In this document: one piece after another, positions 46,473-54,690 of the stretch | Layout of the letters: every line of letters begins with the position of its first letter | How positions within the stretch are numbered: position 1 is the stretch's first letter | NCBI RefSeq assembly: GCF_000368685.1 | Contig: NZ_KB849628.1 | Span: 919,907-983,906, forward strand | Length of the DNA stretch: 64,000 nt | Source: Acinetobacter baylyi DSM 14961 = CIP 107474 | GTDB lineage: Bacteria; Pseudomonadota; Gammaproteobacteria; Pseudomonadales; Moraxellaceae | Direction of reading: 5' to 3' | The notes under the pieces: model-generated | Told to the model about the DNA's origin: nothing | What the model saw: the letters and a program-made list of their open reading frames with translations, nothing else | The model's database searches: none | Translations under genes and position numbers: made by a program

Positions 46473-47536
46473 GCGACAGGGCCTCCATGCGCTGCCCATT
46501 CACGGCGAAGCGGGTATTCCTTTCGAAGCTGATCAAAAGCACACTGATCAACTTGTCCATCTTTTACACAAGCACGTAAATTGTGATCATCTTGTGCAAT
46601 ATCATAAATAGCACGTAAATGAGCTTTAAGTATTTGCTTTAAATCCTGTTGTTGAAAAAAAGGTTCACAAACTGGCAATTGTGTTTCAAATTTTTTACTG
46701 GCTTCATAGCCAAATACTTTACAAAAGGCATCATAGATCATCTGGGTTCCACGTGCCTTTCCCTCCAAACTATAACCTGCAATATGCGGCGTGACTAAAT
46801 TCACTACATCCAGTAATTGTTCGGAAATTACAGGTTCATGCTCGAATACATCCAGCACCACTTTACGTCCAGTTTGGTAGATATCTTGAATCAGGGCTTG
46901 CTCCTCAATCACTGGGCCGCGCGCACTATTGATCAAAATAGTGCTTGCAGGCATAGATGCAAAAGCGTGTTGATCGAACAAATGGAAGGTCGGATGTGAA
47001 CCTGAGTGAGTCAATGGAACATGAACCGAAATTGCATCACTTTTTTGGAGCACATCATCAAAGCTCAGATTATGAATGTCTGGTAACTGAACGAAAGGAT
47101 CACAACCAATGACATTCCACCCTAACAGCGCTGCCATCTTCGCAAGTCGGCGTCCTACATTTCCCAGTCCAATAATCCCTAAGGTAAAATCCTGTCCCCG
47201 CTCAAATACATCCGAATCAAGATGATATAATGCCGTGATGACATATTCTGCAACCGCCTGCGCATTACAGCCAGGTGCATTGCTCCATAAAATATCTTGC
47301 TGTTGCAATGCTGAAATATCAAGATGATCTGTTCCAATTGTAGCACTGCCTACAAATTTCAACTGACTGTGTTCAATCAGTGCCTGATTCACTTTGGTCA
47401 CTGAACGAACCAATAAGGCTTCAGCATCACTCACATCATGCGCAGTCAAAAGACGTCCTGCCCGATGTTGAATTTCTCCAAATTCTGAGAAAAAGTAATC
47501 TGTAAACGCAAGATTTTCATCTGCGACAATTTTCAT
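46469..47536 (-). CDS. pdxB: Erythronate-4-phosphate dehydrogenase
   Basis: PdxB catalyses the second step of DXP-dependent pyridoxal phosphate synthesis. The 355-residue D-2-hydroxyacid dehydrogenase starts MKIVADENLAFTDYFFSEFG, has the NAD-binding GIIGLGNVGRRLAK near residue 117, the catalytic Arg in LINSARGPVIEE, a Glu in FEHEPVIS and the His in VTPHIAGYSLEGKARG. The C-terminal PdxB-specific dimerisation region follows. It is coupled to epmA by a 4-bp overlap. Confidence 0.96.
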   Translation of the reverse strand: MKIVADENLAFTDYFFSEFGEIQHRAGRLLTAHDVSDAEALLVRSVTKVNQALIEHSQLKFVGSATIGTDHLDISALQQQDILWSNAPGCNAQAVAEYVITALYHLDSDVFERGQDFTLGIIGLGNVGRRLAKMAALLGWNVIGCDPFVQLPDIHNLSFDDVLQKSDAISVHVPLTHSGSHPTFHLFDQHAFASMPASTILINSARGPVIEEQALIQDIYQTGRKVVLDVFEHEPVISEQLLDVVNLVTPHIAGYSLEGKARGTQMIYDAFCKVFGYEASKKFETQLPVCEPFFQQQDLKQILKAHLRAIYDIAQDDHNLRACVKDGQVDQCAFDQLRKEYPLRREWAAHGGPVA

Positions 47537-47644
47537 AGTCCAGCCTCATGATTTCAACATCGCTATGATAACGCGTGAAAATTTAGGTGACCATGTAAAT
47601 TCTGAAATTTACAGATTTGGATTGCAACATACTTAATCAGCTTA

Positions 47645-47980
47645 TCAACGCTTCTTCAAATTTGCTTCAGATAAATAAGCTTTTTTGGTGGTTTTATTCC
47701 ATAGACACAGTTCTTGACCTGTTTTATTTTTCATATGGGCTTGTGGATATTGCCCCTGAATCAGAAGTGCAGAATAACCAACACGATCTTCAAACAGCAT
47801 GATATTACTCACTGGTTTGGCATTTTTAAGTTGACTGGCTTTTATACAAGCCGATTTGATCTCCAGATCATGTTTGTTCCATGCCTGCTCGGAGCTTGCG
47901 AAGGTTGCACTGGTCAAGGCAGAACTTGCCACAAAACCCAGAATAGAAAAATATTTTAACAAGATATGCTTCACTGCCAT
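47645..47980 (-). CDS. Small exported protein, unknown function
   Basis: This 111-residue protein has a signal peptide (HILLKYFSILGFVASSALTSATFA). The mature ~80 residues contain two cysteines (IKSACIKASQL and QELCLWNKT) that could form a disulphide, and end with basic residues. No family is recognised. It lies between pdxB and antABC, and its promoter region is shared with the divergent antA. Confidence 0.7.
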   Translation of the reverse strand: MAVKHILLKYFSILGFVASSALTSATFASSEQAWNKHDLEIKSACIKASQLKNAKPVSNIMLFEDRVGYSALLIQGQYPQAHMKNKTGQELCLWNKTTKKAYLSEANLKKR

Positions 47981-48281
47981 GATACTGATCCTATAAATTC
48001 TATTGTCTCCACCTATACTGAAATAATCGTATAACGGAATCTAGCAATTTACACATGTTGTAACAGCACTCATTCAGGATTACACATAACTCTGAAAAGT
48101 TGTTCAAAATTTAAATTTTAAAAATTGAATCAAAGACTTAATCATTTATAAGCGACTTATTTTATACCTTAACTACAACAAACTGCATAAAGTGGATAAA
48201 GACAAGGAAAATCTGGATAGAGCACTTCTCAAATTCGCGGTTCAATCAGACAAAAGCACTGATTGGATAGAGGAAGAGCCC
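47981..48281. promoter_or_regulatory. Divergent control region, antABC / small exported protein
   Basis: This 301-bp AT-rich stretch holds the antABC promoter on the plus strand and the 47645-47980 gene promoter on the minus strand. The operator half-sites at 48184-48219 are listed separately. No transcribed RNA gene is apparent. Confidence 0.5.
48184..48219 (+). promoter_or_regulatory. Tandem XylS/AntR-type half-sites upstream of antA
   Basis: The first half-site, TGCA-TAAAGT-GGATA (48184-48198), matches the XylS/AntR consensus TGCA-N6-GGNTA exactly. The second, AGGA-AAATCT-GGATA (48205-48219), has a perfect right half and starts 21 bp later, the spacing known from XylS-type promoters. A third, weaker AGCA-CTGATT-GGATA lies at 48255-48269. 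Binding by an AraC regulator is inferred. Confidence 0.6.
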
Positions 48282-49697
48282 ATGACTGCACGTAACCTCG
48301 CCGAATGGCAAAATTTTGTACAAGGTTGTATCGATTTTCGCCCGAATGATGGTGTTTATCGAATTGCTCGCGATATGTTTACCGAGCCTGAGTTATTTGA
48401 ACTTGAAATGGAACTCATTTTTGAAAAGGTCTGGATCTACGCCTGCCATGAAAGTGAAATCCCGAATAATAACGACTTCGTTACCGTACAGATTGGCCGC
48501 CAACCGATGATTGTGAGCCGTGATGGTAAAGGCGAATTACATGCGATGGTCAATGCTTGCGAACATCGTGGTGCGACACTGACCCGAGTTGCCAAAGGCA
48601 ATCAGTCGGTTTTTACCTGCCCATTTCATGCATGGTGCTACAAATCTGACGGTCGTTTAGTCAAGGTTAAAGCCCCTGGCGAATACTGCGAAGATTTTGA
48701 TAAATCAAGTCGCGGCTTAAAACAAGGGCGTATTGCCAGCTATCGTGGATTTGTGTTTGTCAGTTTAGATACCCAAGCGACAGATTCTCTCGAAGACTTT
48801 TTAGGAGATGCCAAAGTATTTTTAGACCTGATGGTCGATCAGTCTCCGACAGGTGAACTTGAAGTTCTGCAAGGTAAGTCTGCCTACACATTTGCAGGTA
48901 ACTGGAAACTTCAAAATGAAAATGGCCTCGATGGCTACCACGTCAGTACCGTACATTATAACTATGTCTCTACTGTACAGCACCGCCAGCAAGTCAATGC
49001 AGCCAAAGGCGATGAACTTGACACACTGGATTACAGCAAACTCGGTGCAGGTGATTCTGAAACCGATGATGGTTGGTTCAGCTTTAAAAATGGTCACAGC
49101 GTACTGTTTAGTGATATGCCAAATCCAACCGTGCGTCCTGGCTACAATACTGTCATGCCGTACTTGGTGGAAAAGTTTGGCGAGAAACGTGCCGAATGGG
49201 CCATGCACCGTTTACGTAACTTGAATTTGTACCCAAGCCTGTTCTTTATGGATCAGATCAGTTCTCAACTACGTATTATTCGCCCAGTGGCATGGAATAA
49301 AACTGAGGTGATTAGTCAGTGTATTGGTGTTAAAGGCGAGTCTAGTGAAGCACGTCGTAACCGTATTCGCCAGTTTGAAGACTTCTTTAATGTTTCGGGT
49401 TTAGGTACACCTGATGATCTGGTTGAATTTCGTGAACAACAAAAAGGATTTCAGGGACGTATCGAACGCTGGAGTGATATTTCACGTGGTTACCATCAAT
49501 GGACCTATGGCCCAACACAAAACTCGCAAGATTTAGGGATTGAGCCTGTGATTACTGGGCGTGAATTTACTCACGAAGGTCTATATGTCAATCAACATGG
49601 ACAGTGGCAACGTCTCATTTTGGATGGACTAAACAAAAAAGCGCTCAAAATGCACGATGTTACTTTTGACAATCAATCTGTTATGGATGAGGTGTAA
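48282..49697 (+). CDS. antA: Anthranilate 1,2-dioxygenase large (alpha) subunit
   Basis: This is the catalytic subunit of the Rieske dioxygenase that turns anthranilate into catechol, CO2 and ammonia. ATG 48282 gives 471 residues, the length I recall for AntA of A. baylyi; AGGA lies seven bases upstream, and an earlier GTG at 48192 falls inside the operator. The Rieske cluster ligands are Cys93, His95, Cys113 and His116 (CEHRGATLTR, CPFHAWCY). The mononuclear iron site is NENGLDGYHVSTVHYNYV, with His220 and His225. Benzoate dioxygenase BenA is the closest alternative; the linked iif genes and sequence support AntA. Confidence 0.93.
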   Translation: MTARNLAEWQNFVQGCIDFRPNDGVYRIARDMFTEPELFELEMELIFEKVWIYACHESEIPNNNDFVTVQIGRQPMIVSRDGKGELHAMVNACEHRGATLTRVAKGNQSVFTCPFHAWCYKSDGRLVKVKAPGEYCEDFDKSSRGLKQGRIASYRGFVFVSLDTQATDSLEDFLGDAKVFLDLMVDQSPTGELEVLQGKSAYTFAGNWKLQNENGLDGYHVSTVHYNYVSTVQHRQQVNAAKGDELDTLDYSKLGAGDSETDDGWFSFKNGHSVLFSDMPNPTVRPGYNTVMPYLVEKFGEKRAEWAMHRLRNLNLYPSLFFMDQISSQLRIIRPVAWNKTEVISQCIGVKGESSEARRNRIRQFEDFFNVSGLGTPDDLVEFREQQKGFQGRIERWSDISRGYHQWTYGPTQNSQDLGIEPVITGREFTHEGLYVNQHGQWQRLILDGLNKKALKMHDVTFDNQSVMDEV

Positions 49698-49699
49698 TC

Positions 49700-50191
49700 A
49701 TGTCTCTCGAACTTCATTTTGCAGTTTCACAGTTCCTCTATAAAAAAGCAGAACTATGCGACAACTACGATTGGGATGCTTACATCGATTTATATGATGA
49801 AGACAGTGAATACCATATCCCGCAATGGATTGATGATCACAACTACGTTCAAGATCCAAATCAGGGCTTATCCTATATTTACTATGAAGATCGTTCTGGC
49901 CTTGAAGATCGGGTATTTCGTATTCGTACTGGCAAAGCAGCTTCGGCAACACCTTTACCGCGTACCCAACACAACATTCATAATGTACAGGTCAAAACAC
50001 TGGAGGACGGTTTGATTGAAGCTAAAGTGAGCTGGCGAACGTTGTACAACCGTCAAGGACTTGAAGGTTGCTTTTATGGACGTGCCACCTATGTATTGCG
50101 TCCTACAGAAGATAGTTTCCGTATCCGTCGTCAGCACAGTGTTCTACTGAATGACAAGATCGATTCGGTACTCGATTTCTATCACGTCTAA
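49700..50191 (+). CDS. antB: Anthranilate 1,2-dioxygenase small (beta) subunit
   Basis: This is the 163-residue beta subunit of the ring-hydroxylating dioxygenase, a SnoaL-like cone fold with mainly structural role. Family features are an N-terminal helix (AVSQFLYKKAELCDNYDWDA), then DLYDEDSEYHIPQW, and the RVFRIRTGKAASATPLPRTQ stretch. The C-terminus IDSVLDFYHV is typical of AntB/BenB. It starts two bases after antA and ends 11 bases before antC. Confidence 0.93.
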   Translation: MSLELHFAVSQFLYKKAELCDNYDWDAYIDLYDEDSEYHIPQWIDDHNYVQDPNQGLSYIYYEDRSGLEDRVFRIRTGKAASATPLPRTQHNIHNVQVKTLEDGLIEAKVSWRTLYNRQGLEGCFYGRATYVLRPTEDSFRIRRQHSVLLNDKIDSVLDFYHV

Positions 50192-50202
50192 GGAGAATCA
50201 AC

Positions 50203-51234
50203 ATGAATCATTCTGTTGCACTCAACTTTGCCGATGGTAAAACCTTTTTTATCGCGGTACAAGAAGATGAATTACTGCTTGATGCAGCAGTTCGTCAAGG
50301 CATCAATCTACCTTTAGATTGCCGCGAAGGCGTATGTGGCACCTGTCAGGGAACATGCGAAACTGGGATTTATGAACAAGAATATGTGGATGAAGATGCA
50401 TTAAGCGAACGTGATCTGGCTAAGCGCAAAATGCTGGCCTGTCAAACCCGCGTCAAATCTAATGCAGCATTTTATTTTGACCATCATTCTAGCATCTGTA
50501 ATGCTGGTGAAACCTTAAAAATTGCAACCGTTGTCACAGGTGTAGAACTGGTATCGGAAACGACAGCTATTTTGCATTTGGATGCCAGTCAGCATGTCAA
50601 ACAGCTCGATTTTTTACCGGGTCAATATGCACGATTACAGATTCCTGATACAGATGACTGGCGTTCATACTCATTTGCCAACCGCCCCAATGCCAGTAAT
50701 CAGCTTCAATTTCTGATTCGCCTGTTGCCAAATGGCGTGATGAGTAATTATTTAAGAGAACGTTGTCAGGTTGGACAAACCTTGATAATGGAAGCACCTT
50801 TAGGCAGTTTTTATCTGCGCGAAGTTGAACGTCCTCTGGTGTTTATCGCAGGCGGTACAGGTTTATCGGCATTTTTAGGCATGCTGGACAATATTGCTGA
50901 ACAACCGAATCAGCCATCAGTTCACTTATATTATGGTGTCAATACCGAAGCAGATCTATGTGAACAAAAACGCTTAACTACCTATGCCGAACGCATTAAA
51001 AACTTTAGTTACCATCCAATTATCTCTAAAGCATCAGAGCAATGGCAAGGCAAATCAGGCTTTATTCATGAGCATCTGGATAAAAATCAATTGTCTGAAC
51101 AGAGCTTTGATATGTACCTTTGTGGTCCACCACCCATGATTGAAGCCGTTAAAACCTGGCTAGATGAACAGGCGATTGCAGATTGTCACATCTATAGTGA
51201 AAAATTCTTGCAAAGTAATACCGCAAAAACTTAA
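50203..51234 (+). CDS. antC: Anthranilate 1,2-dioxygenase reductase component
   Basis: This protein passes electrons from NADH to AntAB. In the 343-residue protein a plant-type 2Fe-2S domain (Cys40, Cys45, Cys48 in CREGVCGTCQGTC and Cys80 in MLACQTRV) precedes an FAD domain (RSYSFANRP near residues 149-157) and an NAD domain (FIAGGTGLSAFLGML near 213-227; CGPPPMIEAVKTWL near the end). An AAGGAG ribosome site lies upstream. It closes the antABC operon; a hairpin follows. Confidence 0.94.
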   Translation: MNHSVALNFADGKTFFIAVQEDELLLDAAVRQGINLPLDCREGVCGTCQGTCETGIYEQEYVDEDALSERDLAKRKMLACQTRVKSNAAFYFDHHSSICNAGETLKIATVVTGVELVSETTAILHLDASQHVKQLDFLPGQYARLQIPDTDDWRSYSFANRPNASNQLQFLIRLLPNGVMSNYLRERCQVGQTLIMEAPLGSFYLREVERPLVFIAGGTGLSAFLGMLDNIAEQPNQPSVHLYYGVNTEADLCEQKRLTTYAERIKNFSYHPIISKASEQWQGKSGFIHEHLDKNQLSEQSFDMYLCGPPPMIEAVKTWLDEQAIADCHIYSEKFLQSNTAKT

Positions 51235-51250
51235 TGCCCATTTCCCTTGC

Positions 51251-51276
51251 AATGTCATATCATCAGATATGACATT
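51251..51276 (+). terminator. Hairpin after antABC
   Basis: Perfect 11-bp stem AATGTCATATC / GATATGACATT with a four-base loop, 17 bp after the antC stop. The downstream run is C/T mixed, so termination may be weak or factor-dependent. Confidence 0.6.
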
Positions 51277-51641
51277 CTCTCTCACCTTGCTCTGATTCAT
51301 CATCTATTTGAGTAATACATAAATATAACTGACCAACTCCTCCGCTCGTTTTTTGACATTTAGCGTTTCTTATTTAATTTTCAATCCATTTGATTTTATC
51401 TGTTTTAATTTTATTAAAAAATTTTCAATTACATCAAAATAATCAATATATTTCATACAGTTAAAATCACACCATATAACTGAAATAAATTGATCATTTT
51501 GCTCAGATTTGCTATATATAAAACATTGATCTTAAGGAATAAGATCGTATAAAGAGCACAAGGCGTGATCAAGTTTTTCTCTTTAGTCTGAAATAAACAT
51601 CCCCTTTTTTTAATGCCTTAGATCATGCCTAAGCAGGTTTA

Positions 51642-51679
51642 AAAATAGTATTCCAACTGCTTTAGTTGGTCTATTTTTT
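51642..51679 (+). terminator. Terminator-like hairpin in the leader of the AraC gene
   Basis: Outer arms AAAATAG / CTATTTT (51642-51648 and 51671-51677) and inner arms CCAAC / GTTGG (51653-51657 and 51665-51669) form an interrupted stem ending in a T-run. It could attenuate transcription into the regulator. Confidence 0.5.
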
Positions 51680-51801
51680 GCTTAATTCTTTATGTCATTG
51701 CGAGCCACTTAAATGTTTAAGTATTGCTGGCAACATTTCAATCTGGTCATTTGGTCGACACAGTTGTGATGTTTTCAGTAAGCCAGCCAAAAGGAATATG
51801 T

Positions 51802-52860
51802 ATGAGTCAGGTCAATCCCGCTATGGAATTAAATGGACGCCATCTACAACAATGTTCCATTTTTTCATCACAAAACTTGGTGTTTCAACATCAGGACTTA
51901 GGCGAAACCTGCAAAAGTGTGGGACAAATCTTTAAGCCACATCTGTTAAAAATTGTGCAACAACGCAACGATTTTTACTCATCTATGCACCATCTTAAGG
52001 CAGGTCGACTATCCATTAGTCGTCTTGAATACGGCGCCGACGTTTATATTGAGCCTGATCACTTAGAAAAATTTTATTTGATCCAGATTCCGATGCAGGG
52101 CTATGCCGAAATTGAAATTAATCGGCAAAAATTTATTTCTTATACACAAGTTGCATCACTCATTTCTCCCGATCAATCTTTGAAAATGCGCTGGCATGCA
52201 AACTCTCCTCAGTTAATTCTCAAAATTGATAAAGAAGATCTTTTACAGCATTGTCGTCAGCATCTTCCAGATGCACCACATCATTTGCCCTTATTTGAGC
52301 CTAAACTTGATTTTTCGACTCAGGGCGGAGCCTACTTCCTACAACTGATGCGTACCCTCATCGATGCCTTAGGCTGTGAACAACATCCGTTGCATCATCC
52401 AATGGCCTTCAAACAATTTGAATCCAGTCTGTTTAATGCGCTGATTTATGGACAACAAAATACTTTATTAGAACGTATTAAACAGGCCAAAGAACAAGCA
52501 ATTTCTCCTTATTTTATCAAACGCACCGAAGCGTTTATGCGTGAAAATCTGCATGCATCGCTCACCATTGAGCAATTGGCCGAACATGCTGGTGTCAGTG
52601 TACGTACCTTATTTGCAGGATTTAAAAGCTTTTTGAACACCACTCCAATGGCTTATCTCAAAGAATTGCGTTTTGAACAGGCACATACTGAATTGTTACG
52701 TAACGAGGATGTTTCAGTCACTGATGTTGCATTCAAATGGGGTTTTACTCATCTTGGTCGTTTTTCTCAAGAATATAAACGCCGCTATGGTGAATTACCA
52801 TCGTGCACGCGCCGTGCCACCATAGAACATCAGGATATGGGCTTAAGAGCATATTCATAA
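51802..52860 (+). CDS. AraC/XylS-family regulator adjacent to antABC (AntR-like)
   Basis: This is a 352-residue transcription factor. ATG 51802 follows AAGGA by seven bases; the open frame further upstream lacks a start with a ribosome site. The N-terminal part resembles the AraC-binding-like domain found in XylS/AntR-type proteins (IPMQGYAEIEINRQKF). The C-terminal ~100 residues hold two helix-turn-helix motifs (LTIEQLAEHAGVSVRTLFAG; VTDVAFKWGFTHLGRFSQEY). It most likely activates antABC in response to anthranilate or a related aromatic acid; the tandem half-sites upstream of antA support this. It is paralogous to the IifR-like regulator at 58332. Confidence 0.85.
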   Translation: MSQVNPAMELNGRHLQQCSIFSSQNLVFQHQDLGETCKSVGQIFKPHLLKIVQQRNDFYSSMHHLKAGRLSISRLEYGADVYIEPDHLEKFYLIQIPMQGYAEIEINRQKFISYTQVASLISPDQSLKMRWHANSPQLILKIDKEDLLQHCRQHLPDAPHHLPLFEPKLDFSTQGGAYFLQLMRTLIDALGCEQHPLHHPMAFKQFESSLFNALIYGQQNTLLERIKQAKEQAISPYFIKRTEAFMRENLHASLTIEQLAEHAGVSVRTLFAGFKSFLNTTPMAYLKELRFEQAHTELLRNEDVSVTDVAFKWGFTHLGRFSQEYKRRYGELPSCTRRATIEHQDMGLRAYS

Positions 52861-53063
52861 TCAAACTAAAATATTTGACGACATCGAAATAAATCATCTG
52901 TTCTAAATTTATTTTGAGTAGAGGTTTTGCCTCAAGCCCATGATCTATAGACCCAATTTTTTAATTATATTATGTAGATTTTTCTCGTATTCATCACTAA
53001 ACCATAGGCAATCTGTCGTGATCATTATGATCAAGCGCTCGTTCAATTTAAACAATAATAAAA

Positions 53064-53087
53064 CCTATTTAGAACGCTCTAAATAGG
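53064..53087 (-). terminator. Terminator at the end of the iif operon
   Basis: Perfect 10-bp stem CCTATTTAGA / TCTAAATAGG with a four-base loop; on the minus strand it is followed by TTTTATT. It lies 40 bp beyond the last iif gene. Confidence 0.75.
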
Positions 53088-53127
53088 CAAAAGGAAGTCA
53101 CTGTCAAACATTGCTTATAGCAATTGA

Positions 53128-54075
53128 TTAGAAATGATGAATGTAACGGACTTGCAAACGTGTGCCTTCAGGTCGATTCTTGGCGTCCTGCTCAAAATAA
53201 GCATTGGCAACCACATGGTCATTTTTTGAAAAACTGTACATTGCACCAGGACCAATTGCCCATACCTGTTCACGGGCACCTTTCACTTTCTCACCATTGA
53301 CTTCATTATCTGTAATTTGTTTAAGCCAATAGCCATTCACACCTAAACGTAATTGGGGTGTTACCGCATAATCTGTGGCAAAGTTGGCATGAATCGCCTG
53401 CCCTGCCTGAAAATCATCAGCAGTGCCGTAAGTATAGTTCGGGTCATCATTTTTAAAATTATACAAATAATGAATACGGGTTGAAGCTGTCCATTTTGGG
53501 TTAAACCAATAGGTGGCAGCCCAATAGGGATCAAGCGATACGGCGTTATTACCCGGATTAATATTCTTTTCTCGATCATATTTCCCAGTTGGCAAGTTGA
53601 CCTGAAACTCAACACGCTGTACAAATTTTGGGCCATTTGCTCCCATTACTGGATCAAACTGGATAAATGGACCAATCATCAGATCACCAAAGCCACCCTG
53701 TGCTTTGATTGCTGCATTGTTTAGGCCATCGTCCATATCCATTTTACTTACAAATGGAACCAGAAAATTCAGCCCCAGTGCGGCATGCTCTCCTACTCGT
53801 ACATTGGACATATAGCTGATTTGCTCAACCATCACCTGATAGTTTAAATCTGTTTTAGGCAAAGGCAGTTTATTGCCTTGGTTGTCCATTAATTTATTGG
53901 AGTCATAATTTTGAAAGTAGGTTTGTGAATACCAACCTGGCCCAGCAGGTAAACCACCATCCAGAAAACTGGTCATACCCAGATTCACTGTTGGCAAATC
54001 ATAGGCCTGCGCTGCACATGCAGTCATGACCACTGTTCCAGCAAGAAAACCTCTTTTAATCACATTGTTCTTCAT
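53128..54075 (-). CDS. Phenol-MetA-type outer-membrane channel of the iif operon
   Basis: This 315-residue exported protein is of the meta-pathway phenol degradation (MetA-like) outer-membrane family. The signal peptide (GFLAGTVVMTACAAQAYDLP) is followed by alternating beta-strands with aromatic girdles (PYWAATYWFNPKWTASTRIH; NAYFEQDAKNRPEGTRLQV), ending in an aromatic residue (YIHHF), a beta-barrel signature. It is the last gene of the operon, so a role in uptake of indole or a product across the outer membrane is likely. It occupies the place of iifE in described clusters, but I am not certain the proteins are equivalent. Confidence 0.8.
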   Translation of the reverse strand: MKNNVIKRGFLAGTVVMTACAAQAYDLPTVNLGMTSFLDGGLPAGPGWYSQTYFQNYDSNKLMDNQGNKLPLPKTDLNYQVMVEQISYMSNVRVGEHAALGLNFLVPFVSKMDMDDGLNNAAIKAQGGFGDLMIGPFIQFDPVMGANGPKFVQRVEFQVNLPTGKYDREKNINPGNNAVSLDPYWAATYWFNPKWTASTRIHYLYNFKNDDPNYTYGTADDFQAGQAIHANFATDYAVTPQLRLGVNGYWLKQITDNEVNGEKVKGAREQVWAIGPGAMYSFSKNDHVVANAYFEQDAKNRPEGTRLQVRYIHHF

Positions 54076-54125
54076 CTTCGATCCCCGAAAAAAATCACGA
54101 CCATAAGTGATCGTGATAATTGTAG

Positions 54126-54671
54126 TTATGCACTGAGCTCTGGATGCTCTGCTGCAATACGATATTTACCCGCATGAAAAACCAATGGCTCACCGATGCG
54201 TTGTTGATAATGCTCAATCTGACCGATAAAAATCAGGTGATCACCGCCTTCATATTGGTTAATGTTTTTACACACCAATGTCGCAAGTACATCTTCAAGC
54301 AAAGGTAGGCCACGTTCACATTCACGATGTGCAATACTGGCGAATTTGTCTTCTGAACCCCGTGCAAAATGTCCAGAAAGTGAATGATGCTCTTGAGCCA
54401 GCATGTGAATCGCGAAATATTCCGCCTCAGTAAAGTCTGGCAGACTCGGTGCAGTTTTTGACAAACTCCACAAAATTAAGGGTGGATCAAGTGATAATGA
54501 TGAAAATGAATTGGCGGTCATTCCGATTTTTCGTCCATCACGACCACGCGTGGTAATCACGGTTACGCCAGTTGCAAACTGTCCAAGTAAATTTCGGATT
54601 TCTCTCGGATTTTCTGTATCAATCGGCTTTAAACCGAGCTCATGTGATGTATTAATATTCATGACATTCAC
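54126..54671 (-). CDS. iifD: Flavin reductase partner of the indole oxygenase
   Basis: This 181-residue NAD(P)H:flavin reductase is of the StyB/HpaC type. An FMN-binding-split-barrel pattern is clear: LLGQFATGVTVITTRGRDG, GMTANSFSSLSLDPPLILWS and FAIHMLAQEHHSLSGHFARG, ending with GEPLVFHAGKYRIA. It should supply reduced FAD to the monooxygenase encoded 19 bp upstream. In the described iif pathway of Acinetobacter the pair is IifC/IifD. Confidence 0.9.
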   Translation of the reverse strand: MNVMNINTSHELGLKPIDTENPREIRNLLGQFATGVTVITTRGRDGRKIGMTANSFSSLSLDPPLILWSLSKTAPSLPDFTEAEYFAIHMLAQEHHSLSGHFARGSEDKFASIAHRECERGLPLLEDVLATLVCKNINQYEGGDHLIFIGQIEHYQQRIGEPLVFHAGKYRIAAEHPELSA

Positions 54672-54690
54672 CTTTTACCTTCCTTGTGTG

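Larger units (their letters stand above)
51235..51801. other. 567-bp non-coding stretch between antC and the AraC regulator
   Basis: It contains a hairpin after antC (51251-51276), a very AT-rich middle (51300-51550), and a terminator-like structure at 51642-51679, about 120 bp before the regulator start. The promoter of the regulator probably lies in 51480-51640, giving a long leader. No plausible protein frame was found. Confidence 0.5.

Noticed and set aside
48192..48281. N-terminal extension of AntA from GTG 48192
   Set aside because: The GTG falls inside the XylS-type half-site, has no ribosome site, and the 471-residue form from ATG 48282 fits the family.
48282..51234. Benzoate dioxygenase benABC
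   Set aside because: Sequence is close to BenABC, but the 471/163/343 residue lengths, the missing benD/benK/benM neighbours and the iif linkage favour antABC.
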